64,000 bases of DNA from Myxococcales bacterium (lineage in GTDB: Bacteria; Myxococcota_A; Polyangia; Palsa-1104; JAEUJZ01). The translations under genes were made by a program, and so were the position numbers. This document shows positions 1 to 10,962 of the stretch, piece after piece. The stretch is taken from positions 147,594-211,593 of the forward strand of contig JAEUKB010000079.1 of the NCBI GenBank assembly GCA_016794365.1. Direction: 5' to 3'. The notes under the pieces were generated by a model. It did no database searches and was not told the origin of the DNA. It worked only from the letters and a program-made list of their open reading frames with translations. Every line of letters begins with the position of its first letter. The first letter of the stretch is position 1.

Positions 1-3000
1 TCTTGTCCTTCGTCGAGGGAACCGCCTTGAAGCGACGACCGAGGACTTCCTGCACTTGCGTCCAGTCTTCGCGACGAGCGTACAGCGACTCCAGCGCCGA
101 CAGCGCCTTGAGCGAGCCCGGCTGAATCTGAAGCAGCTCACGATAGACCTCGATCGCCTGCGCCGACTGATCCAGCTCTTCCGACAGCAGATCCGCGATC
201 CGCGCCAGGATGTTGGCCTTGGCGTTGCCCGACAGAAGCCGCGACTGCGCCGTCAGAACCGACACCAGCTCCTCGAAGCGACGGCCTCGGTGATAAAGCT
301 CTGCCAGCGACGACAGTGCTTTGCCATCCGTTTCATCCAGCTCGAGAATCTTCTTCCACGCTTCGACCGCCTTAAACTCGTCGGCCAGTGGTCCTTGATA
401 CAGCGCCGCAGCCTCGGTCAGAAGCACTTTGCGCGACGCAATGTTGTCTTCCAGACCCGCACGACGCAGCAGCATCTCGGCCAGCAGCGTCGAATCGCCA
501 CGCTGACGATAGATTCGCTCCAGCGCCGCCAGGGCTTCGTGGTTGTCGCCTTCCAGATCGAGCACCGTCTGATAGCGCGTCTCGGCTCGCTGATCGTCGG
601 ACAGACGTTCCCAGATTCGCGCCGCACGCAGCCCAAGCGAGCGCTGCATCTCGGCAGCCATCCGACGACCACTGTCGCTCGACTTCATGCCAAACGTCAC
701 GCGATCGAGCACTTCTTCCAGCTTGAACGCCGCGTCGCTGTCACGACCGCAGCCTCGGGCCAGACGCTCCATCTCATCGGTCAGCCGCGTATCGTCGGGC
801 ATCTCGATGAACGCCCGCGCCACCGCGTCGAAGGCTCGCGACGCATCGCTCAGCTCTTTTTCCGCCAGGTTGGCAATCCGCTCGAGCAGCGCCGCACGCT
901 CTGGCTTGCCTTGCGTCACACCGACGCGAACTTCCAAAAGCTCGACGAGCTTGCCAAAGTCGCGCTCTTGCTCCGCCAGCGGCTCCAGCAGATCCAGGGC
1001 CGCCACCGCATGCGCCGGAGAGTTGATGAGACGCTCCACCGCCGCCCGTGCTGCTGCGTGCTGTGGATGACGCTCCAGCGACTTGCGGAACGCTTGCAGC
1101 GCACCGTCGAGGTCATAGAGCGATCCCGTCTTTAGCTCACCGAGTCGATACAGAAACTCTGCCTGTTCCGTCGGAGCATCCGCCACTTCCGCTTCCCGCT
1201 CGAGCACTTCCGACAGCTCAGAGAGCGCGCCACTCTTGGTGAGCAGCCGATCGAGAGCCGTCAGCGCTTCCATTTCATCGCCGGGCAGCTCTCGCACGCG
1301 ACGATAGCGCTCAATCGCTTTGCTTTCGTCGGACAGGTGCGTTTCGTACAGGCCCGCCAGCTTCAGCGCAAACACCCGCTGAACCTGGGGATCGCTCGCC
1401 GTTTCCAGTCGCTGCTCGAAGATCTGCGCCAGCTCGCCGTATTCACCACCGAGCCGCGCCAGACGCTCCAGCTCCTGCACAGCCTGCTCGTCGGAGCCAT
1501 CCTCTGACAGGATGCGACCCCACGTCGCAAACGCGCTGACTGCGTCGGACAGACCATTTTCCTGAAGCTCTGCGATCTGCGACAGGATGCGACGACGCTC
1601 GCTCGGATCCGCAGCCGACGACAGCGACAGCTCCAAAAGCTCGATGAGCGGCTTCCACTCACTGTGCTTGCGATACAAAGGCTCCAGCACCGCCGCAGCC
1701 TGAGCGCGCGTCTCGGGCGACTGAACCAGCCGCTCCAGCGCCAGCTTGGCTTCTGCCTGCGTCGCCAGCACCGCCGCCTGCGCTCGCTTGCCCGACGGCT
1801 CGAAGGTCAGGATCTGCTCGTAGCGACGAATCGCCGCGTCGGATTCCTGAATCTTTTCTTCCGTCACCCGCGCCGCTTGCAGCCACAGGCTCAGACGCTC
1901 ACCGACCTGATCGCTCGACTCTTTGAGCGACGCCAGCTTGTCGAGGATCTCCAGGTGATCCGCCCACTGGCTTTCCTTTTCGTACAGACGACCGAGGGCA
2001 ACCAGCGCTTCGGTATCGCTCGGATTGCTCTCGAGCGCGCTCTTGTACGCACCCATCGCCTCGAACGAATCGCCGAGCTTTTCTTCGTACACCCGAGCCA
2101 TCGCAAAGCGCAGATCGCGACGAACCGTGTCGCTGTCCGATTGCTCGATCTGCTGACCGTAGACCCAGGTTAGATCCCGCCACGCATCGCGACCTTCGTA
2201 CAGCCGACCGAGCGCAACCAGCGCGTTTCCGTCGTGATCATCGAGCGACAGCACCTGACGCCACGTCGCAATCGCTTTTTCCGGCGCGCCCAGCACTTTT
2301 TCATGCAGATCCGCCGCCAGATACAGCAGTCGCTTTTGCTCTTTTCCGTCGCTGACCAGCGTGAAGCGCTTTTCCAGCACCATCACCAGCTCGCTCGATC
2401 GTGCTTCCGCCGACAGCAGTCGTTCCAGGTTCTGCCACGCGCTGTCGTCTTCGTCGTGAACGCTCGTCACCTTGCGCCACGCATCGATCGCTTGGCTTCG
2501 ATCCCCAAGCTGCTCGTCGTACATCCGCGCAATGCGAGCCCACACTCGAGCGACCAGCTCGAAGTCATACGAACCTTCGACGGCCTTTTCCAAGATCGAA
2601 ACGAGCTGCGCAAAGCCCGAGGTCAGCCCAGCCAGACGGCACAGCTCCTCGAACAGCGGCTGCTCACGCGCTTCGCCTTCGCCCGCTTCTTCCAGCCACG
2701 CTCGCGACAGCGCTTGGAACGCCGACTGCGGAGCCTGACCGCGCGACTCTTCAATCGTTGCAATCTCGCGCAGGATCTCGACGCGACGCAGCTTGTCTTC
2801 GACGAACAGAAGCTGAACTTCCAGAAGCTGCGACAGCTTCTGCCACGCATCCTGACGACGATAGATCGGATCCAGGATCCGCGCCGTGCGATAACGCAGC
2901 GCTTCTCTCTCTGGCAGCGACGACAGAAGACGCTCCAGCGCCGTCAGTGCAGGCTCGGACTGCTCGTCTTTGCCCAGCACTTCTTCGTACGAATCGATCG

Positions 3001-6000
3001 CCTTCGGCAGCTCGTCGAGCTTTTCTTCATACAAGCCCGCAAGACGCAGCTTCAGCTCGCTCCACTTGCCAAGCTCCGCCGCGCCGCCACGCTCCGCACG
3101 CTCGATGCGACGGATGAGCAGCTCTGCCAGGTCTTGATAGCGCCCAAGCGTCGTGTACAGCCGATCGAGCGCCAGCGTCGCTTCCTCGTCTTCGCTGTCC
3201 AGATCCAGGATCTCGCGGAACGTCTCGATCGCTGCCGTCGGATCATCGAGTCGCTGTTCTTGCAGCGCCGACACCTTGAACAGCAGCGACTTTTTGCGAT
3301 CCAGATCCAGCGTGTCGCGCACCGCGTCGCGATAGACCGAATACAGATCGTTCCAGCGCTCCGCCCGCGTCAGCATCGCTTCGAGCGGATGGAACGCGGC
3401 CATGTCTTCGGTATTTACGACGAGCAGCCGACGGTAGCACTCCTGCGCCTTCGACACCTGCGTAAGCCGCTGATCGTAGATATCCGCCGCCGTACGCAGC
3501 ACATCGATCGTCGCTGGCTCACTGTCCGCCGTCTGTTCATCGAGATAGCGCTGATACAGCTCCGCCAGACCTTGCCACGCCGACAGAACCCCCGCGAGCC
3601 GTGCCAGCTGATCGCGCGTCCAACCGTCGCCCGGCTGAAGCACAAACACCTTGCCGTACCACGCAAACGCTTGGCTTAGATCCGAGACTTTGTCCTCGTA
3701 AAGTGCCGCGATTGCCTTGGTAAACTCGATCCGCTTTTCACTGTCGTCAGCGGCGTACAGATGGATCTCGTGCGTACGAATCAGCTTCGCCCACGCACCG
3801 CGCGACTCGTAGATCGGCTTGAGCACCCACGCTGCCGTCACACGCTGATCCGCATCGTCGAGGAATCGCTCCAGCGCACCGATGGACGGCTCATGTTCCG
3901 CATCGACGGTGAGCGCCAGACGATAGTTTTCGACCGCACGCTCGGGACTCTGTAGCTCTTCCTCGAACAGCACACCGAGCCGATAGCGCAGATCCACCAC
4001 CTCGGAATCCGAGCCCGCGTACTTGAGCCGACGCTCCAGCAGATCCGCCAGATCCGCCCAGCGCAGGCTGTTTTTGTACAGCCGCTCGAGCGAAGTCGCC
4101 GACTCCGCATCCGCCGGGAAGAGCGCAAGCACTTGCTCCAGCAGCGCGATCGCTTCACCCGGACGAGCCAGCTCACGCTCACACAGATCCGCCGCCAGGA
4201 TCAGATACTGACGACGCTGACCGTCATCGCGACGATCCTCTCGCTGCGCCAGCGTGGCCCGTCGCGCATAGATCTCCAGCAGCGACTCCAGCTCGCGACC
4301 TTCGGCGTAGATCTTTTCCAGCGCCTCGAGCGCCACCAAGTGATCGCTCACGTTGTCGAGCACGCGACGGTAATAGTCACGCGACACCTCGCGATCGCCG
4401 AGCGCATACGCTTCCTTCGCAATCTGTAGCAGCACCCGCTCTTGCACCCGCGTATCGAGGATTTGATCCGCGACCTCGCGATACAGCTCGATCAGATCGC
4501 GCTGCGCTTTGTGCGCTTCGACGTGTGCTTCGACCAGCTCCAGCAGTTCCGGCAGCTCTGTCTCGGCCACCGCCAGACGAACCGCTCGCGCCAGTGCTTC
4601 GAGTGCGCCACGCGGATCTCCGAGCGTAATCCGCAGCTCAGCCACCTTGCGCAGACGCACGATTCGCTCGTGAACATCAGCCAGGTATGTCGCAAACAGC
4701 TCGCTCAGTCGCTCCAGCGCGCGCAGATCGCCGTGCAGCGTGTAGATCGGCTCCAGAACTTCTGCCGCTCGCAGCCGCAGGCTATCGTCGTCGAGCATCC
4801 GCTCCAGACCCTCACGGGCAATCGAGCTACGCGCGTCGTCGATCAGCACCTCACGATAGGCTTCCAGCGCCGCATCGTTGCGACGGAGCGCACCTTCCAA
4901 AAGCCCCGCCATCTTCAGCCGCAGCGTCACGCGATCCGTCACATCCAGCGTCAGCGGCAGTCGTCGCTCGAGCATATCGAGCAGGTTCGAGTGCTGCTCC
5001 GCCGCTTCATACAGCCGACCGAGCGCATCGATCGCCGGAACGTCCTCGGCGCGCTCGCTCAGGATCACACCGTACGCTGTGATGGCTTCGTCGCGATCGC
5101 CGAGCTTGACCTCGATCACTTCGGCAATCCGCCACAGCAGATCCCGACGCGTCTGGCTATCGCTTGCCAGATCCACCCGTCGTCGCAGGATGCCAATCAG
5201 ATCCGTCCACTGCTCTTTGGCGACGTGCAGCGACTCCAGCGCATCCAGTGCCCGCACTTCCTGGGCATCACCGTCGAGAATCTCTCGATACGTCGCAATC
5301 GCTGCATCGCTGTCCTCGAGCAGGCTCTGCTGAATTTCACCGATTCGGAACAGCAGCGACTTGCGCTCGTCGCCGTGCGACCACTCAGCCTGACGACGCA
5401 GCACGTCGATCAGATCGCGCCACTGTTCGGCCTGCTGATATAGTCGCGCCAGTGCCACCGCTGCCGGACGCGCCGTATCCAGCGACGTTGGATCAAGATC
5501 CAACAGCCGCTTCCAGGCATCCCGCGCCCGCTCTGCGTCGCTGAGCTTGTGATCGTACAGCTCTGCCGCACGACGCAGCAGCTCGCCCCGCAGCGCCAGG
5601 TTGTCCGAGTCCGTCGCGACAAACGCTTCTTCCCACGCCGCCGCCAGATCCTCGAAGCGACCCAGCGAGGTCGCCACCCGCTCGACGTTGCCGCGATGCT
5701 GCGGATCCGCCGGATCGAGTCGCAGCGCTTCACGATACGCACCCAGCGCACCGTCTGGTTTGCGCAGCTTTTCCTCGGTGATGCGCGCAATCCGCGACAA
5801 AAGCGCCGCCGCTTCGGGACTTCGCTCCATCGGCAGTGCTTCTCGCTGCACCGACAGAACCGCCACCAGCTTGGCAAAGTCTCCGTCTTGCTCAAACAGC
5901 GGCTCCAGCGTTCGCGCAATTCGCTGACGCAGGCCGTAGTTGTCCATCAAGCTCTCGAGCGTCCGACGAGCACCCTTGTGCTTGGGCTGCTCCGACAGAG

Positions 6001-9000
6001 CCTCTTCGAGAAGCTCGCACGCACCATCGGGATCATCGAGCCGCACCGCATGCAGCTCACCGCGACGGAAGCGCAGCTGCGCCCGATCGACCACCGAATC
6101 GACATGTGGCACCGCCCGCGCCAGCAAATCATCCAGCTCGCGCCAGCGCTCTGCCGTCGTGTGAAGCCGCTCAAGGGCCTTGAATGCACGCGTGTTCGAC
6201 GGATCCAGCTCCAGGATCTCCGCGTAGTCACGCGACGCAGCCTCTTCGTCTTCCAGCACACCTTCGTCGAGATCACAGATCTGGAACAGCAGCTCTTTGC
6301 GATCGCTCGGCTCGACGGCCAAGTCCTTGCGACGCTCCAGCAGCCGACGCAGCTCTGGGAACCGCTCACCCGCGCGATAGATCTCTTCCAGCGCCCGCGC
6401 CGCCCCTTCGTGCGACTCGTCACTCTCGAGCACGCGAATGTACGCAGCTTCGGCCTTTTCGACCTCGTGCAGGTGCTCGCCATAAAGCTGACCCAAGTCC
6501 CAGGCCAGATCGCGCGCCAGCTGACTATCGCCCGCTCGACGAGCCGCCCGCTCTGCATCCTCGAGCAGCACTGCGACCGATTCCTGACGCTCCAGCGTCT
6601 CACCCAGCTCGATCAGCTCGTGACGGTTGTCGTGATCGTAGGGAACCCGCTCGAACAGCCGCGCCGCAAACTTGTAGGCGTTTTCGACATCGCCCAGCTT
6701 GCGAACCAGACCCGCGAGCCGCCGCAGAAGCTCCAGCTCTTCGGCTGCATCCACCGTCGCTGACAGCACGATTTCCAGCGCCGCTGCCAGCTTGCGCGTA
6801 TCGTCCGCTCGCTCGTATGCCGGAACCAGCAGTCGCGCCACTTCGACGCGCACCGGATTCGACGGAACCAGGAACCGCTCCAGCGCAACCAGCGTCGGAC
6901 GATGTCCCGCCGTTAGCTGAAGCACCTGACGATAGCGCTCCAGCGCTTTTTCCGGCTTGTCCAGATGCAGCTCATACAGCTCACCGAGCTGGAAGCTGAT
7001 CATGATCTGCGTCTCGATGTCGCGCTCCGAGCGCTCGCTGCCCGACTGAGACTGCGCGATGTGCTGAAGCTGCGCTTCGAGCACTTCCGCCAGCGACTCC
7101 GAGTCACCCGACTGCGTATAGATCTTTTCGAGCGCACGCAGCGCACGCATCGTCGTCGCCATCGACGCATTCGACGCCGATTCGGCCAAGATCCGACGGT
7201 ACGTTGCCGCCGCTGCGCCACGATCGCTCAGCTTGTTTTCTTCGACGCTGGCCATTCGGAACAGCACATCGGTGCGCTTGCTCTGATCCGTCTGGCTCTC
7301 GACGCGCTTGCGATAGATGCCAAGCAGCTCGGGATACTTTTCCTGCGACTGGAAGATCTGCTCGAGCGCCGTCAGCGCTTCTTCGTCGAGCGGAATCTTC
7401 GCCAGCACTTGTTCCCAATAGCCGCGCGCGTCGTCGAGACGATGCAGCTTTTGCTGCGTCCACTGACCGAGCAGCCGCAGACGAGCCAGCTTGTGCGTTC
7501 CGTCTTCGAGCTGCGTCACCTGACGCGCGTAGATCGAAACCAGCTCTTGCCAGGTGTCTGCTTCGCCCGCCAACCGTCGCAGCTCCGACTCCAGATGCTG
7601 CCGAGGCCGACTGTCCAGCGACTCCGCTTCCCGCAGCGCGTACGCCTTCGACAGCCACGAAAACGCCAGCGGCTTGGCCGACAGCTTCTGCTCAGCCAGC
7701 TCTGCGATCTTGTGCATGTGCTGGATCTTTTCCGCGTCGCTCTGCGCGTGTCCCAGCAGCACTTCATACATCGCGAGCAGACGCGGCCACTTCTCCGTCG
7801 CCTGATAAATCGGCAGCAGCGCCGTCGCTGCGACCAAGTGCTGCGGCTCGACGACCAGCACCCGCTCAAACGCCTTCTGCGCCTTGTCCTGGCTCGCAAG
7901 CTGCGACTTGGCCACCCGCGCCGCCCGCAGATACAGGTCAATTCGCGTCGCCGACTGCTCCGCACGCTCTGCCAGCGCCAGCAGCACTTCGTACAGCTCG
8001 TCCCACTGCGCCTGCTGACCGTACAGCCGCTCTAGCTCGTCGTACTGACCGGCCTGACCGTACAGCTCGCGCAGCGTTCGCATCGCTTTCTGATGCGTCG
8101 GCTGAAGCCGCACGATCTCGCGATAGACATCCACCGCCGGAGCCGCCGCCAGCAGCTTTTCCGCCAGCAGCGTGCCGATCTTTTCGAGCAGCGCCACCTG
8201 CGTCTTGACATCTTTGCTGCGCGCCTTCTGACGGAGCAGCACCTCGATCAGCGCCGTGAAGCGCTTTTCTTTTTCGTACAGACCCGCCAGGGCCGTCAGC
8301 GCACCCTCGTCGTTTTCGTCGATCTCAAGCAGCCGGTTCCAGATGCCGATCGCTTCGATGCTGTCGCCCAGACGATCCTGCGCCAGCTTCGCCAGCTCCG
8401 TCAGTCGGCTCCGACGCTCTTTGATCCACGCATCACTGCTCGCCAGACGCTCGGGATGCGCTTCCAGCACGTCGAGCTGCCGACGCTCCAGATCCAGCAG
8501 CGATCGCCACGACCGCCGCTTGTTGTAGATGTCGCGCAGTCGCGTCACCGTCTCGGCATCGTCGGGATCGATCGCGTACAAGTCTTCCAGCGGCTTCACC
8601 GCCTGGTTGTGGTTGGAAAACTTGTCGATCCACAGCTGCGCCACCCGCTTGAGCAGCCGCGCCTGCTCCGCCCGCGAGTCCGGCGACTTCGCCAGCAGAT
8701 CCGCCTTTCGCTGGAGCACGCCGATAAGGTCGTTCCAGCGCGCCATCGCCTCGTACTTTTGACCCAGCGCATCAAGCGCGCCCAGGTGTTCCGGCTTCAG
8801 CGCCAAGATCGCCGTGTAGGTGTTGATCACCATCGCGTCGAGCTTCAGACGATCGCGATAGATCGCCACGACCTCCAGCAGCCGCTCGATCCGCTGATCC
8901 AGCTGCGCCGGATCGTCCTTCGACAGCGCCTCCGCCTGCTCTTTGAGCATCTCGAGCAGCGCGTTCCACTTTTCCGTCCGCGTATACAGTCGCTTGAGCG

Positions 9001-10249
9001 CGCCGCTCGCCTCTCCGTGACCCGGCTGAAGCTTGAGCACCGACTTCCAGATGTCGATCGCTTTGTCGAGCCCGCCCGGCGACGACTCCGCCACCTGCGC
9101 CATCTCGATACCGAGCGCCAGACGACGGCCCGCGTCGTTTTCCACCTTCTGCGCCTGCGTCAGCACCGCGAGCAGCTTGCTCGAGTCATCCGCCGTCGGC
9201 TTGCCCGTGCCTTTGCCGCCGTAATACGAGCGATAAAAGTCGAGCATCTCAGGCTGCGCCGGATCCACCTTGCGCACGCGCTGGTAGTACTCGCTCGCCT
9301 GCTCGTAGTTTTTCAGCTTGTGGAAGTACAGCCGACCGATCTCGAGCACCGTCGGAAGCTCGCTCTCGGTACGCTGCCGAACCTTCAGCGCCTGCTCATA
9401 CAGCTTGATGAGCGACGCAAAGTCTTGCTTGTCGGTGTACAGCGTCACCAGCGCCGACAGAGCCCGCACGTTCGCCGGATCGATCTGGAGCGCCTTTTTG
9501 TGTGACTCCACCGCCGCGTCGTGGTTTTTAAGCTGCTTGCCATACAGATCGGCCAAGCTGAGCAGCGCCAGCACGCGATCTTCCTTCGTCGCTGCGCTCT
9601 CGGATCGCTGCTCCAGCGTCTTGATCAGCTCGGGCCACTTCTTCTGCGCCCGGAACAGTCGCTCCAGATGCAGCGACGCACGACGATTGCGCGGCTCGAC
9701 TGACAGCGCCTTATACCAGTAGCTCTCGGCGTCGCCCGTCTCTTTGCTGTACTTGCCGTAATACTCGCCGATGCGCGTATACAGGTCGGTGGTCAGCTGC
9801 CGCTCCGTCGAGCGCTTGGCTTCATCGAGCCACTTTTGCACCACCTTCTGCCAGTTGCCCTTCACCGCCGAGAGCTGCTCGAGCGCATCTTGCGCTGATT
9901 CACTCTCGGCATCTGCCGCCAGCGCCGCTTGATACGCCGCTTCCGCCTGACTTTCCGACAGAAGCTCGTCGCAGCACACCCGGCCCTTTTCCACCAGGAG
10001 CTCTGCGCGCTCGCTCGCCACCGTCACCAGACCGGAATCGAGGAGAACATCACACAAGGCAAGCCACAGCTCTGCATCGCCGCGCTCGCGATAACGCTTT
10101 TGGGCCTCGCGCACCGCCGTCTTGGCCTGCGCTGCCGCTTCACTCGAAGACTGGGCCGCAACCTTCGCTACCGCCACAAGCCTCTCTCGGGCTTGAGCCT
10201 GCGTCGGGTCGCTATCCAAGGTCGCGAGTGCCTGCACGATATCTGTCAT
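1..10249 (-). CDS. Giant TPR-repeat protein, 3' end outside the window
   Basis: The frame is open from an ATG at 10249 to the left edge, about 3,416 residues with no stop seen, so the C-terminus is missing here. Almost the whole length is imperfect helical modules of roughly 65-75 residues: an ALxxLYxxxxxWxxLIxxL segment followed by a KLxxxxxAIxxYxxILxxDP segment. A typical unit begins ALSALVTLYTDKQDFASLI near residue 263. Some 45-50 modules are estimated, not counted. The N-terminus (MTDIVQALATLDSDP) has no signal peptide, and no membrane segment was seen, so a cytoplasmic protein-binding scaffold is the likeliest role. TPR arrays bind partners in a superhelical groove; the partner is unknown. 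No strong ribosome-binding site precedes the ATG. The module style resembles the second giant protein at 27.3-35.5 kb. The repeat class is certain; the function is not. Confidence 0.9.
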   Translation of the reverse strand, partial: MTDIVQALATLDSDPTQAQARERLVAVAKVAAQSSSEAAAQAKTAVREAQKRYRERGDAELWLALCDVLLDSGLVTVASERAELLVEKGRVCCDELLSESQAEAAYQAALAADAESESAQDALEQLSAVKGNWQKVVQKWLDEAKRSTERQLTTDLYTRIGEYYGKYSKETGDAESYWYKALSVEPRNRRASLHLERLFRAQKKWPELIKTLEQRSESAATKEDRVLALLSLADLYGKQLKNHDAAVESHKKALQIDPANVRALSALVTLYTDKQDFASLIKLYEQALKVRQRTESELPTVLEIGRLYFHKLKNYEQASEYYQRVRKVDPAQPEMLDFYRSYYGGKGTGKPTADDSSKLLAVLTQAQKVENDAGRRLALGIEMAQVAESSPGGLDKAIDIWKSVLKLQPGHGEASGALKRLYTRTEKWNALLEMLKEQAEALSKDDPAQLDQRIERLLEVVAIYRDRLKLDAMVINTYTAILALKPEHLGALDALGQKYEAMARWNDLIGVLQRKADLLAKSPDSRAEQARLLKRVAQLWIDKFSNHNQAVKPLEDLYAIDPDDAETVTRLRDIYNKRRSWRSLLDLERRQLDVLEAHPERLASSDAWIKERRSRLTELAKLAQDRLGDSIEAIGIWNRLLEIDENDEGALTALAGLYEKEKRFTALIEVLLRQKARSKDVKTQVALLEKIGTLLAEKLLAAAPAVDVYREIVRLQPTHQKAMRTLRELYGQAGQYDELERLYGQQAQWDELYEVLLALAERAEQSATRIDLYLRAARVAKSQLASQDKAQKAFERVLVVEPQHLVAATALLPIYQATEKWPRLLAMYEVLLGHAQSDAEKIQHMHKIAELAEQKLSAKPLAFSWLSKAYALREAESLDSRPRQHLESELRRLAGEADTWQELVSIYARQVTQLEDGTHKLARLRLLGQWTQQKLHRLDDARGYWEQVLAKIPLDEEALTALEQIFQSQEKYPELLGIYRKRVESQTDQSKRTDVLFRMASVEENKLSDRGAAAATYRRILAESASNASMATTMRALRALEKIYTQSGDSESLAEVLEAQLQHIAQSQSGSERSERDIETQIMISFQLGELYELHLDKPEKALERYRQVLQLTAGHRPTLVALERFLVPSNPVRVEVARLLVPAYERADDTRKLAAALEIVLSATVDAAEELELLRRLAGLVRKLGDVENAYKFAARLFERVPYDHDNRHELIELGETLERQESVAVLLEDAERAARRAGDSQLARDLAWDLGQLYGEHLHEVEKAEAAYIRVLESDESHEGAARALEEIYRAGERFPELRRLLERRKDLAVEPSDRKELLFQICDLDEGVLEDEEAASRDYAEILELDPSNTRAFKALERLHTTAERWRELDDLLARAVPHVDSVVDRAQLRFRRGELHAVRLDDPDGACELLEEALSEQPKHKGARRTLESLMDNYGLRQRIARTLEPLFEQDGDFAKLVAVLSVQREALPMERSPEAAALLSRIARITEEKLRKPDGALGAYREALRLDPADPQHRGNVERVATSLGRFEDLAAAWEEAFVATDSDNLALRGELLRRAAELYDHKLSDAERARDAWKRLLDLDPTSLDTARPAAVALARLYQQAEQWRDLIDVLRRQAEWSHGDERKSLLFRIGEIQQSLLEDSDAAIATYREILDGDAQEVRALDALESLHVAKEQWTDLIGILRRRVDLASDSQTRRDLLWRIAEVIEVKLGDRDEAITAYGVILSERAEDVPAIDALGRLYEAAEQHSNLLDMLERRLPLTLDVTDRVTLRLKMAGLLEGALRRNDAALEAYREVLIDDARSSIAREGLERMLDDDSLRLRAAEVLEPIYTLHGDLRALERLSELFATYLADVHERIVRLRKVAELRITLGDPRGALEALARAVRLAVAETELPELLELVEAHVEAHKAQRDLIELYREVADQILDTRVQERVLLQIAKEAYALGDREVSRDYYRRVLDNVSDHLVALEALEKIYAEGRELESLLEIYARRATLAQREDRRDDGQRRQYLILAADLCERELARPGEAIALLEQVLALFPADAESATSLERLYKNSLRWADLADLLERRLKYAGSDSEVVDLRYRLGVLFEEELQSPERAVENYRLALTVDAEHEPSIGALERFLDDADQRVTAAWVLKPIYESRGAWAKLIRTHEIHLYAADDSEKRIEFTKAIAALYEDKVSDLSQAFAWYGKVFVLQPGDGWTRDQLARLAGVLSAWQGLAELYQRYLDEQTADSEPATIDVLRTAADIYDQRLTQVSKAQECYRRLLVVNTEDMAAFHPLEAMLTRAERWNDLYSVYRDAVRDTLDLDRKKSLLFKVSALQEQRLDDPTAAIETFREILDLDSEDEEATLALDRLYTTLGRYQDLAELLIRRIERAERGGAAELGKWSELKLRLAGLYEEKLDELPKAIDSYEEVLGKDEQSEPALTALERLLSSLPEREALRYRTARILDPIYRRQDAWQKLSQLLEVQLLFVEDKLRRVEILREIATIEESRGQAPQSAFQALSRAWLEEAGEGEAREQPLFEELCRLAGLTSGFAQLVSILEKAVEGSYDFELVARVWARIARMYDEQLGDRSQAIDAWRKVTSVHDEDDSAWQNLERLLSAEARSSELVMVLEKRFTLVSDGKEQKRLLYLAADLHEKVLGAPEKAIATWRQVLSLDDHDGNALVALGRLYEGRDAWRDLTWVYGQQIEQSDSDTVRRDLRFAMARVYEEKLGDSFEAMGAYKSALESNPSDTEALVALGRLYEKESQWADHLEILDKLASLKESSDQVGERLSLWLQAARVTEEKIQESDAAIRRYEQILTFEPSGKRAQAAVLATQAEAKLALERLVQSPETRAQAAAVLEPLYRKHSEWKPLIELLELSLSSAADPSERRRILSQIAELQENGLSDAVSAFATWGRILSEDGSDEQAVQELERLARLGGEYGELAQIFEQRLETASDPQVQRVFALKLAGLYETHLSDESKAIERYRRVRELPGDEMEALTALDRLLTKSGALSELSEVLEREAEVADAPTEQAEFLYRLGELKTGSLYDLDGALQAFRKSLERHPQHAAARAAVERLINSPAHAVAALDLLEPLAEQERDFGKLVELLEVRVGVTQGKPERAALLERIANLAEKELSDASRAFDAVARAFIEMPDDTRLTDEMERLARGCGRDSDAAFKLEEVLDRVTFGMKSSDSGRRMAAEMQRSLGLRAARIWERLSDDQRAETRYQTVLDLEGDNHEALAALERIYRQRGDSTLLAEMLLRRAGLEDNIASRKVLLTEAAALYQGPLADEFKAVEAWKKILELDETDGKALSSLAELYHRGRRFEELVSVLTAQSRLLSGNAKANILARIADLLSEELDQSAQAIEVYRELLQIQPGSLKALSALESLYARREDWTQVQEVLGRRFKAVPSTKDK

Positions 10250-10962
10250 GGGTATGGGCCTTTTGCGTAGGTATCTTTTTGGACCGCACGATTCTACCTC
10301 TTGCGCAGTCAATTAGACAAGAAACTTGGCCGCGTCTACCTGCCAGAAACCAAACAAGAATTTGGCAAATTGCTCTCTTTATTCATGTGTTTTTCGGACC
10401 ATGGAAACATCCTGTCACCGGGCCTCTGTGTGTATTCAATTGGTCCAACCAAATCAAACCAGCCCGTGCTTCGACCAATAACTACGGACCGTTTCGGTAA
10501 GGTGGATCGCCGCCCAAAATGACGAGAAACGCCGTCCAAGGCCGCTGCTTAAAATTTAGGCGCGGACAAGAAAGTGCCTGCAAATCAGCAGGTTCCGCGC
10601 TGTACACACACAGTTATTCACAGGTTGTCCATGATCCGATGTGGAGCGCTGTGCCGCCAGCTCGCACGCGCTCATCAAAGGTCAGCGCAGGCCGACAACG
10701 CACCGCAGCCAGCCACAATGTACGAACCCATCGCCTGCCATCCGCAGCCCTGCGCACAGGTGGTTATTTGCCAGACAATCGCGCTACATGAAGTCAACCT
10801 GCGCAATCTTCATGACGCTGTAATCATATGTCTTTACGCATGCTGTGATGATACAAGCAGCGCGCTTCGACAATGCGGCTATGTGTGATGAAGCAGGATA
10901 TGCGGGAAGCAAAACAGGAAGAGGAACGAAGACAATGCGCGGTGCGGAACCAGCACAAGCGA
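10250..10962. other. Non-coding gap with a nested hairpin
   Basis: No convincing gene is seen in these 713 bases. About 10,260-10,560 is richer in A+T than the flanks and probably holds the promoter of the giant TPR gene. At 10560-10600 there is a nested hairpin: outer stem GCGCGGA (10560-10566) with TCCGCGC (10594-10600), inner stem CCTGC (10577-10581) with GCAGG (10588-10592). A lone TTATTCACA at 10614-10622 differs by one base from a DnaA box. Short open frames here lack family resemblance or good start sites. Confidence 0.55.

Noticed and set aside
2234..3679. Long plus-strand open frames inside the giant TPR gene, such as this 481-residue one and others up to 470 residues
   Set aside because: They are antisense shadows: the minus-strand gene's codon bias removes stops from that frame. 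Their sequences are Arg/Gln/His-rich and match no family.
10614..10622. TTATTCACA as part of a replication origin
   Set aside because: Only one DnaA-box-like site was seen, with no clear unwinding region, and neither dnaA nor dnaN nearby.
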